Shown here in pieces: positions 8,808 to 15,993 of a stretch of DNA of 54,124 bases. The notes under the pieces are model-generated. The model did not search any database. It saw nothing but the letters and a program-made list of their open reading frames with translations, and was not told the origin of the DNA. The position numbers were made by a program, and so were the translations under genes. The stretch is from assembly GCA_002336815.1 (NCBI GenBank), contig DDEU01000047.1:1-54124 (forward strand), given 5' to 3'. This DNA is from Chitinophagaceae bacterium UBA1946. GTDB taxonomy: Bacteria; Bacteroidota; Bacteroidia; Chitinophagales; Chitinophagaceae. The stretch's first letter is position 1. Every line of letters starts with the position of its first letter.

Positions 8808-9695
8808 TTATTTAGCCGGGAAGGATTTAGCCTGGTTTTTTTTTCGCAGTTGTGCGGTTGTTTTAGTACTGCCGTCATGGCTCCATCCGGGAGATTTTAA
8901 AAAGTATTTAAGGGCATTGCCAATAGAGCCTGAATGAACGGCTTTGGTAAACAATTGCCCCCAGGTGATCACGGCGATATAGGCAGGATTATACGACTCA
9001 ATATTTTTTGTGAGTCCGTATGTTGGCCTTTCCTCTTCCGGTTGAAAGCTTCCGAAGATGCGGTCCCATATGATGAGGATGCCGCCATGATTCTTGTCGA
9101 GGTATTTGAGATCACTTCCATGATGTACCCGGTGGTGGGAGGGTGTATTCAATACAAATTCCAGCGGTTTTGGCAGGCGCTGTACGGTTTCGGTGTGTAT
9201 CCAGAACTGGTAGATCAAACTCAACTGCTGCATGAACAAAATCCAGATGGGATGAAAACCGGCCAGGGGCATCCATGCCCAAAAAAGAAATGCACCTGTT
9301 AAATTGCCCGTCCAGGTTTGGCGCAGGGCCGCCGCCAGGTTATATTGCTTAGATGAATGATGCACAATATGGCTGGCCCAAAAATAGTTGATGAAATGGC
9401 TGCTCCGGTGAAACCAGTAATAAGAAAAGTCGTCTGCAAAAAACAGCAATACCCAGTACCACCAGTTGTTTACATCAAGTGTAAAAAAACGATGCTCATA
9501 TAAAAAAGTGAACAAGCCAAAAATGAGCGCTTTGGTGATAAAACCCGTGATCACATTCCCGATGCCTAAACCGAGGCTGGTAAAAGTGTCCTTCGTTTCA
9601 TAGAGCTTTTTATTTTCTTTATAAGAAAACCATGCTTCAATTGAAAGGAGCAATACAAAAAAAGGAATGGCATAGTATAAGATGGCAGGCGGCAT
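8808..9695 (-). CDS. sterol desaturase / fatty acid hydroxylase superfamily membrane enzyme
   Basis: A 295-residue integral membrane di-iron oxygenase. The histidine clusters of the superfamily are all visible: HRSSH at 96-100, HIVHH at 109-113, a lone His at 167 in FWIHTET, and HHRVHH at 187-192. Hydrophobic spans lie near residues 5-22, 43-66, 78-90 and 130-165. Such enzymes hydroxylate or desaturate lipids using O2; this length and motif set also fit the bacterial relatives of alkylglycerol monooxygenase. The C-terminal about 60 residues are soluble and Lys-rich at the end. It is monocistronic by spacing (132 bp to BlaI, 144 bp to the receptor gene). Fold and chemistry are confident; the lipid substrate is not known. 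Confidence 0.9.
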   Translation of the reverse strand: MPPAILYYAIPFFVLLLSIEAWFSYKENKKLYETKDTFTSLGLGIGNVITGFITKALIFGLFTFLYEHRFFTLDVNNWWYWVLLFFADDFSYYWFHRSSHFINYFWASHIVHHSSKQYNLAAALRQTWTGNLTGAFLFWAWMPLAGFHPIWILFMQQLSLIYQFWIHTETVQRLPKPLEFVLNTPSHHRVHHGSDLKYLDKNHGGILIIWDRIFGSFQPEEERPTYGLTKNIESYNPAYIAVITWGQLFTKAVHSGSIGNALKYFLKSPGWSHDGSTKTTAQLRKKNQAKSFPAK

Positions 9696-9839
9696 AACTG
9701 CAATTTACGGAGAATCTCCGTTGGCTTTTAAGCTACAACACTGTTTTTGTTTGGGATAAAATTTGCCGATGTTCAGCAGTATTGGTACTATTTAATTTGA
9801 CAGCAGGATGAAGCAACTAATTGCCAGCTGCCTTACCTG

Positions 9840-12173
9840 TTAAAATTCTATCTTATAATTCAGTATGGGGATCAAACCTGTTTGGTAATTGGTTTTAATC
9901 TTGTTCTTTTCTTCATCGTAGGATTGATTGAATACATTTAACCTGTTCGTGATGTTTTGAAGATCCAGCGATAGTGTGCTGGTGAAATGTTTACGGTTCC
10001 ATTTGATGCTCAGCCGGAGATCTGCTCTAAAATAAGCAGGGTTTTGCAGGCTGAATGCTTCTTTATCTTTAAAAATGGTATAGCCTTTTTCCTGCGAAGC
10101 AGCAAAATCAATGGGGGTGTTTCGCATGCCACCGGAAAAAATTGTTTTTACATTTACTCCAAAGGTTTTTGATTTACGTTCGTTTACAAAATCTTTGCCG
10201 CCAATCAAAGTAATGATGTAATTGCCATTGAAACGGGTATTTCTTTCCACCCCGTCTTTGGCAGTATATTTAGATTGATAAAACGAATTGCTGAGCGTTA
10301 GATAAAAATTATTTTGCAGGTAGCGCTCTAAGGAAATTTCCACCCCGTAGTTGCGGCCCTTTCCTTTATTCTCCAGCGGATCCGTAATGTATTCGTACTG
10401 TATATTCAGGGACGACATTGTACTGCTGTCGTAAATGCTGACCGGCACATTGTACAATTGCTGGTAATAAACTTCCGCCTTGGCAACAAGGCCCCTGCTT
10501 AACCGGTAGTTGTAAGACAATACATAATGATGAGCTTTTGTAAGTGCGATATCTTTATTGGGATATATTAGTTTGCCATTCGGTAATTGCTGCTGCGCAA
10601 AATACAAATTAAGTGTTTGCATTTGGCTGTGCATACCATATCCAAATGCCATGCTGCTCCGGTTATTGATATTCCATTTAGCGCTAAACCTTGGTTCAAC
10701 AGAAGAAGTATTGTTGTGCGAAAGCTGGAAGTAATGCAAGCCGGCATTGATACTGATATTGTTAGATGGCCTGTACTGCCATTGGGCAAATACCTGCTGC
10801 GTTGCGGTGTTGCCTGAAGTATTCAATGATTCTCTCAGTGGCTCCGACTCATGTTTACGGTAAAGCTGGTAAAAATTATACCTGATAAAATTAATGATCG
10901 CTCCTGCCCGCAGGTTTAGCCGGTTACTGAATTTGTAGTTGACAGTAGTATTCAATGTCCATTTACTGGTTTTGAATTTATCAATATAAAATTTGGACAT
11001 GCTGTAATCATTTTCTGTAAAATCTGCATCATAGCCAATATTGGTTTTACTAAAACCAATGCCTGATTTTATATTGAGTTTACTCCCCACCAAAATGCTG
11101 TGCGTTAAACCTGTCATGCCGGTGTTGGAAATAAATTTGTTGCTGAAACGGTCTTCCTTGCTTTCCCATTTTGCAGAATCTTTTTTGGCAGTGAATTTTT
11201 GATCGCTCAATCCACCAAAACCAAAAAAAGTAAAGGTGCCAAATTTACCGGGCAGGTAAATATTGTAGGCCAGGTCCTGGAAGTTGGTAGCATCATCAGC
11301 AGGCAGCACACCCAGTTTACCCAGCAATGCCAATGTAGAATAACGGTAGTTCACCAGGTACGATCCTTTATAGTTGTTCGAAAAATATCCCTCCATCGCC
11401 CCGTTTAAGCCAAGCACGCCTGCCTGCAAAGAATATTCTTTCTTTTCGTTATTACCTTTCCTGAGTTTTAAATCAAATACGCCACTTAATGCGTTGCCAT
11501 ATTCTGCTGCAAAGGCTGCCGTTACAAAATCTGAATTAGACAGCAGTTGAGAACTGAGTATAGAAATTCCGCCACCGCTGTTACCCGGTATACCAAAGTG
11601 ATTGGGATTGGGGATATCAATTCCTTCCATGCGCCAGAGCAAACCTGTAGGAGAGTTTCCACGAATGATAATACTGTTGTTACCGTCATCAGCAGCCTGC
11701 ACACCGGCAAATGCCGTAGCCATGCGAAGGGGATCATTTACGGCGGCTGCGTATTTTTGTGTTTCATCTACCGTGAATGCACGGGCACTTACCAGGCTCA
11801 TATCGTTCAGGGGCACGTTCTTTTTGCTGTTCGCCGTTATTACGATTTCTTTTTCTCTAACGATCACCGCTTCCAGCAACACATTTACAAAAGTTTCTTT
11901 ACCGGAATTAACTGCAATGTTTTCCAGTTCATTTTCTTTAAAACCTGTATAGGTTATTTTAATGCGGTACATACCAACCGGTACATCTGCAAACCTGAAT
12001 ACGCCTTCATGATCAGTTACGGTTGATCTTCCAATACCGGGGATGCTTACGGTGGCACCTTCCAGCGGCTGCTGTAATACCTGTTCTGAAACCATTCCTT
12101 TTAGCTGCTGGGTGTACTGGGAGCGGGCGTGAAAAAAGAAAAAACAAAGCGAAAGACTAAAAAAAAATTTCAT
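9840..12173 (-). CDS. TonB-dependent outer membrane receptor (no STN domain)
   Basis: A 777-residue receptor with an N-terminal signal peptide (MKFFFSLSLCFFFFHARSQ). A carboxypeptidase-like regulatory domain covers about 24-105 (LKGMVSEQVLQQPLEGATVS, GVFRFADVPVGMYRI). The TonB plug covers about 110-240 (IIIRGNSPTGLLWRMEGIDI, AAEYGNALSGVFDL). A beta-barrel runs to the terminal aromatic residue (YKIEF). It imports an unknown ligand across the outer membrane using TonB energy. It lacks the STN signalling module usual in receptors that talk to FecR proteins. That module is instead on the next protein upstream (12269-14107). Its own promoter region carries the same GATAGGGGTAA-N10-AGTTGTT motif found ahead of the sigma gene, so it is probably in the sigma factor's regulon. 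There is no SusD partner beside it. Confidence 0.88.
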   Translation of the reverse strand: MKFFFSLSLCFFFFHARSQYTQQLKGMVSEQVLQQPLEGATVSIPGIGRSTVTDHEGVFRFADVPVGMYRIKITYTGFKENELENIAVNSGKETFVNVLLEAVIVREKEIVITANSKKNVPLNDMSLVSARAFTVDETQKYAAAVNDPLRMATAFAGVQAADDGNNSIIIRGNSPTGLLWRMEGIDIPNPNHFGIPGNSGGGISILSSQLLSNSDFVTAAFAAEYGNALSGVFDLKLRKGNNEKKEYSLQAGVLGLNGAMEGYFSNNYKGSYLVNYRYSTLALLGKLGVLPADDATNFQDLAYNIYLPGKFGTFTFFGFGGLSDQKFTAKKDSAKWESKEDRFSNKFISNTGMTGLTHSILVGSKLNIKSGIGFSKTNIGYDADFTENDYSMSKFYIDKFKTSKWTLNTTVNYKFSNRLNLRAGAIINFIRYNFYQLYRKHESEPLRESLNTSGNTATQQVFAQWQYRPSNNISINAGLHYFQLSHNNTSSVEPRFSAKWNINNRSSMAFGYGMHSQMQTLNLYFAQQQLPNGKLIYPNKDIALTKAHHYVLSYNYRLSRGLVAKAEVYYQQLYNVPVSIYDSSTMSSLNIQYEYITDPLENKGKGRNYGVEISLERYLQNNFYLTLSNSFYQSKYTAKDGVERNTRFNGNYIITLIGGKDFVNERKSKTFGVNVKTIFSGGMRNTPIDFAASQEKGYTIFKDKEAFSLQNPAYFRADLRLSIKWNRKHFTSTLSLDLQNITNRLNVFNQSYDEEKNKIKTNYQTGLIPILNYKIEF

Positions 12174-12213
12174 GGCTATACTTCTTTATTGTTAAGTGAT
12201 GTTGTTTCACCTG

Positions 12214-12244
12214 TATAACAACTGAAGAAATATTTACCCCTATC
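12214..12244 (-). promoter_or_regulatory. putative ECF sigma promoter of the TonB receptor gene
   Basis: Reading the minus strand: GATAGGGGTAA (12244-12234), 10 bases, then AGTTGTTATA (12223-12214), about 40 bases before the receptor ATG at 12173. The same two blocks at the same spacing lie upstream of the ECF sigma gene (15739-15769). Conservation of both blocks and the spacing in unrelated flanking sequence argues for a shared promoter of -35/-10 type. That the adjacent sigma factor recognises it is inferred. Confidence 0.6.
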
Positions 12245-12268
12245 CGTTCAATAATTTTTATTGAAATA

Positions 12269-14107
12269 TCAGAAGAAACTGAGGCCTGCGTTCCAGCCAA
12301 ACCAGCCATTCACTTTGTCACTGAACCTGATCTTACTATAGCCTGCTGGCATTAACGGGAACCTGTATCCGCTTATAGCTGTTTGCTGGTTTGATACATA
12401 TACAGAAAAAGCAGGCCCTGCAAATATAGAAACATATTTACCCAGTTTAATGGTAAAGTTTGCAGTTAAGCGGTTTAAGATATTCGTATAATCCCAACTT
12501 CCCATGTACAAGTACTGGCTGCTGAGTTCAGGGTTAAAAGAAATGTTTCTCTTTTTACTCAGATATACTTCGCTGCCAAGTCCGTAGCCATATGAAAACA
12601 ATTTGTTTTTATCATCCGTATTCATGCCGCCCATCAGTATACTGTATAGTTTGCGGTTTCCTGTTTTAAATGCAACGTTTATATCCAATGCTTCGTTGTG
12701 CGAAAAACTCAATTTATGATATCCCTTCAACACGATATTGATGAGCCCAATGCTGAATCCATCAGATGAATCAGCAATATTTACCAGCCCAATTTGCAGA
12801 CCTTTTAATTTCCTGGTGTAATTCACCACACCAGCTACCTGTACACCGTTCATTTCCTGTTTTGATACATTGATCACTCCGCCTACCTGGATGCCGGTTG
12901 TTTTTTTGTTTGTAAAATTTGCTACGCCTCCTATCTGTACCCCATTCATACTATCTGTTACATGATTGTAAACGCCGCCAATCTGCAGACCTCTAACGTT
13001 ACCTTTCACCAGGTTATTTACACCCGCAACCTGGATGCCCTTTACAGTATCCTGTACCAGGTTATTGATGCCGGCAACCTGTACGCCGTTAACCCTGCCG
13101 CCGACTGAATTAAATAAACCGGCCACCTGCACGTGTTGTACGGCTTTTTTATCAATATTAAAAAGCCCGCCGATCTCTACTCCGTTTGTTCCGGCGGTAT
13201 AACCTCCCAGTATATTTAAGGAAAATTTGTTCACAACCTGGCCGGAAAGTTTACCATGCGTACTTAACCAGGGCGTAAAGGATATTTGATACGGTCTTTC
13301 GGTAAAAAACCTGTTCAGGTTAATGGTTTGTACTTTTTGTCTCCCAGACAGCAGCCATTTGCCAAGCCCTTTTTTTTCCACTTTGTTAGAATCTGACAAC
13401 CTGGGTGTGATCAATAAAATCTGCGTTGTATCCATTTCAATTGCGGGCAGCGTATCATTGCTGAAGTAATCTTCAGGTGTTACGATGCTGTTACCGGCTT
13501 CTGTTTCCAAAGGCATCAGGGTTACCACCACCTGCTGGTTATAATGCGGCAGGATGCGAACGGAAGTGTCTTCATACAATTCTTTGCTCACTGTTAGTTC
13601 CGCTATTTTGGTCTTGCTGCTTTTTAGTTTTATTTTAAAAAATCCATCATTGTTGGTTAGTGCTGAAGCCAGTATCGTCTTTTCGTAGATACTGGCTTCA
13701 TTAACAGCGGCACCATCCTGTTCATCATATACATGCCCGGAAACATAGTAGATCTTTTCTTCCTGTTGTTCCTTTTGTGTTACCAGTATCATGCGGATGG
13801 GTGCCCTGCGAATGATGATATAGTTGCCGCTTTCCTTAAATTCATAGCTGTTGTTAAAAAGTTGCTGCAATACTTCTTTTACAGTTGTGTTCACAGCTTT
13901 AATGCTCACAATACTATCCCTGTTGATCATTTTTGAATTATAGGAAAAATAAAAATCTGCTTTATTGCTGATGATCTCCAGTGCATTCACCAGCCGCTGT
14001 TTATTGATATCCAGCGAAATGTTTTTTGCCAGTATCGACTGGGCCTGCGTTTCACAGCAAAGTATTAACATGACAATACAGAAGCCGGTAAGCTTTTTAA
14101 GTTTCAT
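12269..14107 (-). CDS. STN-domain protein with carboxypeptidase-like domain and LA_2272-type surface repeats
   Basis: A 612-residue secreted protein, probably in the outer membrane. The signal peptide is residues 1-22. An STN (secretin/TonB short N-terminal) domain covers about 28-100 (SLDINKQRLVNALEIISNKADF, VKEVLQQLFNNSYEF). A carboxypeptidase-like regulatory fold covers about 120-200. About ten imperfect 16-residue repeats of the pattern GVQVAGVxN run from 309 to 458, like the LA_2272/LA_2273 surface repeat family. A C-terminal segment of about 150 residues alternates hydrophobic and polar residues and ends GWNAGLSFF, consistent with a small outer-membrane barrel. It follows the FecR gene by 14 bases, the slot normally held by the STN-bearing TonB receptor. 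A role as a separate signal input to FecR is inferred, not shown. Confidence 0.82.
   Translation of the reverse strand: MKLKKLTGFCIVMLILCCETQAQSILAKNISLDINKQRLVNALEIISNKADFYFSYNSKMINRDSIVSIKAVNTTVKEVLQQLFNNSYEFKESGNYIIIRRAPIRMILVTQKEQQEEKIYYVSGHVYDEQDGAAVNEASIYEKTILASALTNNDGFFKIKLKSSKTKIAELTVSKELYEDTSVRILPHYNQQVVVTLMPLETEAGNSIVTPEDYFSNDTLPAIEMDTTQILLITPRLSDSNKVEKKGLGKWLLSGRQKVQTINLNRFFTERPYQISFTPWLSTHGKLSGQVVNKFSLNILGGYTAGTNGVEIGGLFNIDKKAVQHVQVAGLFNSVGGRVNGVQVAGINNLVQDTVKGIQVAGVNNLVKGNVRGLQIGGVYNHVTDSMNGVQIGGVANFTNKKTTGIQVGGVINVSKQEMNGVQVAGVVNYTRKLKGLQIGLVNIADSSDGFSIGLINIVLKGYHKLSFSHNEALDINVAFKTGNRKLYSILMGGMNTDDKNKLFSYGYGLGSEVYLSKKRNISFNPELSSQYLYMGSWDYTNILNRLTANFTIKLGKYVSIFAGPAFSVYVSNQQTAISGYRFPLMPAGYSKIRFSDKVNGWFGWNAGLSFF
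12734..13183 (-). repeat. ten-fold 16-residue repeat block inside the STN protein
   Basis: Residues 309-458 of the protein read as successive units: GVEIGGLFN, HVQVAGLFN, GVQVAGINN, GIQVAGVNN, GLQIGGVYN, GVQIGGVAN, GIQVGGVIN, GVQVAGVVN, GLQIGLVN and GFSIGLIN. Spacing is 16-17 residues. The alternating Val/Ile-Gly pattern with regular Asn suggests a solenoid of short beta-strands. The units differ at DNA level, so the array is old rather than a recent expansion. Confidence 0.75.
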
Positions 14108-14121
14108 AAAATCAATATCGT

Positions 14122-15078
14122 TTATTGTAAAATAATTTTCCCTTCTTTTCGGGTGATGGTTATGTCGAACGTCAGGTGGATAATTTCGAGTATTTTATCC
14201 AGTGATTCGTTATTGAAAGTGGTATTGAGCCGGAGATTTTCCAGTTCTTTTCGTTGTATTACTATATTGGCGTTGTATGCTTCATTCAGCACCTGCACCA
14301 TTTTCCAAAGTGGTGTATCATCACATACCAGTTCTTTGCTCCAGTAATAATTATACAGCCTGTCTGTAACTTTCTCTTTTAAAATATTGCTGCTGGCTGC
14401 AGAAAGCGATAGCTTTTCGCCGGCTACCAGGGTTGTTGTTACACCAGCCCTGCTGACTTTTACAATCCCTGTTTCCACAATGATCTCTGCTTTATTGCGA
14501 TCACTTTTTATATTGAATGATGTACCAACTACAGTGACCTGTATATCATTCACAGTAATAACAAATGGCTTGGTTTTGTCTGGCGCTACATTAAAAAAAG
14601 CTTCCCCTGTTAATGCAACAGTCCGCTTGCCGGCACTGAATTTTTCCGGGTATGTAATAGACGATCTTTTATTGAGTGTAACTACAGAGCCATCCATTAA
14701 CGTATCGGCTATAATACTATTTGTTGCTGCGATTGTTGTATTTGCCGGTACCGCTTTGTTATCAAACATTCTTATTACCAGGGTCAGACCCGCAAGCAGG
14801 ATTACCGCAGCGGCTATTTTTAGCCAGGGGACATCCTTTTTTGCATCATCTTGCTTGGCCGGTCTTCCTCCACTTACCCGCCGCTGAAATTGTTGCCATG
14901 CTTTGTTTTCGTCAACACTGGATGTTACGGCCAATTGCTTGCTGGCCTCCCATATCTGCTTCAACTGGTTGTAGTAGGCGAGGTGAGTTGCATCGGCTTT
15001 CAACCATTTATTGATGACTTCACTTTCTTCGGCGTTTGCTTCACCAAGCAGCAGTTTAACCAGCAGGTCGTCGTTAAT
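14122..15078 (-). CDS. FecR family anti-sigma factor
   Basis: A membrane-anchored regulator of the ECF sigma factor encoded just upstream. One helix near the middle of the N-terminal third (WLKIAAAVILLAGLTLVIRMF) separates a cytoplasmic sigma-binding segment from the periplasmic FecR domain (GSVVTLNKRSSITYP, ALTGEAFFNVAPD, VTVVGTSFNI). A C-terminal DUF4974-type domain (TPLWKMVQVLNEAYNANI to KEGKIILQ) is the usual contact for STN domains. The start is uncertain. The first canonical codon is a TTG at 15003, which cuts off DDLLVKLLLGEANAEESEVINKW, the segment I expect at the N-terminus of this family. The frame is open back to the sigma stop codon but holds no ATG, GTG or TTG there. I extended to an ATT at 15078 (318 residues); a CTG at 15099 is an alternative. 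Confidence 0.88.
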   Translation of the reverse strand: MNDDLLVKLLLGEANAEESEVINKWLKADATHLAYYNQLKQIWEASKQLAVTSSVDENKAWQQFQRRVSGGRPAKQDDAKKDVPWLKIAAAVILLAGLTLVIRMFDNKAVPANTTIAATNSIIADTLMDGSVVTLNKRSSITYPEKFSAGKRTVALTGEAFFNVAPDKTKPFVITVNDIQVTVVGTSFNIKSDRNKAEIIVETGIVKVSRAGVTTTLVAGEKLSLSAASSNILKEKVTDRLYNYYWSKELVCDDTPLWKMVQVLNEAYNANIVIQRKELENLRLNTTFNNESLDKILEIIHLTFDITITRKEGKIILQ

Positions 15079-15104
15079 ATCGTTAAAATTTGGTTCCAGG
15101 TGAT

Positions 15105-15680
15105 TTAATATTTAAAGATGAAAATGATTACAATCAGCATTAGAAAATCTGCCAGTTTTATTCTTAAGATCTTTAGTGCTTTACCCATCTGGTTCTCTAC
15201 AGTTTTTACCGATATATTGAGCCTGTCAGCAATTTCCCTGTATTTCAAATCACTAAACCTGCTTAACTGGAAAATGGTACGGCATTGTTCGGGTAATTCA
15301 TTCAGTGCTGTATGAATGTTGTTTTCAAGTTCGTTTGCAGTAATCTTTTTTGAAGGCAGTTCCACTTCGTTTTTCATACTGTATGCAACGTATAACTGGT
15401 GACCGGCTTTTACTTTTTGGTGCTTCAGGTAGTTTAAGCTCTCATTGTGTACGGCCCGGTACAGGTAGGCATTTACAGGGCCTGCAATATCCAGTTTTTC
15501 GTTTCTTTCCCAAAGCTTAAAAAATACCTGCTGTACTATTTCCTCTGCTTCATCTTCATCATTTATCATGCTGCATGCATAGGAGTGCAGGCCTTTAAAA
15601 TGTGTTTTAAAAACCTGTTCGAAAGTGGCTACATCCCTTTGCTCCAGCAAGGTTGCCGATGTACTCTTAATTGGCTCCAT
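15105..15680 (-). CDS. ECF-type RNA polymerase sigma-70 factor
   Basis: A 191-residue extracytoplasmic-function sigma factor. Region 2 is at about 20-85 (FEQVFKTHFKGLHSYA, DEDEAEEIVQQVFFKLWERN). Region 4 is at about 125-180 (LNELPEQCRTIFQLSRF, LKYREIADRLNISVKTVENQ). The ATG at 15680 (MEPIKSTSATLLEQ) is preferred over a TTG at 15725, because that TTG overlaps a TAnnTTTG-like box. The C-terminus ends in an unusual short hydrophobic run (MLIVIIFIFKY). The FecR reading frame starts within about 30 bases of its stop, so sigma and anti-sigma are almost certainly co-transcribed. The upstream region carries both an apparent self-recognised motif (15739-15769) and a housekeeping -7 box. Confidence 0.93.
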   Translation of the reverse strand: MEPIKSTSATLLEQRDVATFEQVFKTHFKGLHSYACSMINDEDEAEEIVQQVFFKLWERNEKLDIAGPVNAYLYRAVHNESLNYLKHQKVKAGHQLYVAYSMKNEVELPSKKITANELENNIHTALNELPEQCRTIFQLSRFSDLKYREIADRLNISVKTVENQMGKALKILRIKLADFLMLIVIIFIFKY

Positions 15681-15722
15681 TCCTTTTACCCGGTATGCCT
15701 GTTCTGTTAATAGTGCTATGCC

Positions 15723-15730
15723 CAAAGGTA
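15723..15730 (-). promoter_or_regulatory. candidate housekeeping -7 box for the sigma gene
   Basis: The minus strand reads TACCTTTG, a perfect match to the Bacteroidota TAnnTTTG element, about 40 bases before the ATG at 15680. No TTTG -33 element is found at the usual 19-21 base spacing, so this is a partial promoter match. It lies 8 bases downstream of the putative ECF motif, which would allow basal plus autoregulated transcription. Confidence 0.35.
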
Positions 15731-15738
15731 GTTTTTAA

Positions 15739-15769
15739 TAAAACAACTCATTGATCACTTACCCCTATC
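15739..15769 (-). promoter_or_regulatory. putative autoregulatory ECF promoter of the sigma operon
   Basis: Minus strand: GATAGGGGTAA (15769-15759), 10 bases, AGTTGTTTTA (15748-15739), about 58 bases before the sigma ATG. It is the second copy of the bipartite motif found before the TonB receptor gene at 12214-12244. The first block is identical and the second differs at one position. Autoregulation by the encoded sigma factor is the natural reading, but it is inferred from two sites only. Confidence 0.6.
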
Positions 15770-15993
15770 TGCGATCAAAAAAAAATTACTGCCGGGGTTT
15801 TCTGGCTTTGAAACGAAATGCAATGTTGTCGTCTCTTCATTGCCAGTAACAAATGGAAAAGGAGTGCCTGCTGGATCATTACATACTACGGTTATGCTTT
15901 TTATAACGCATCATGTGCAGTGTTGAAAAATTCGCTTGAACTTAGGAAACCCACCGTTCGTTTACTGATAACCGCTGCCTGTGGCAGGAGCCT

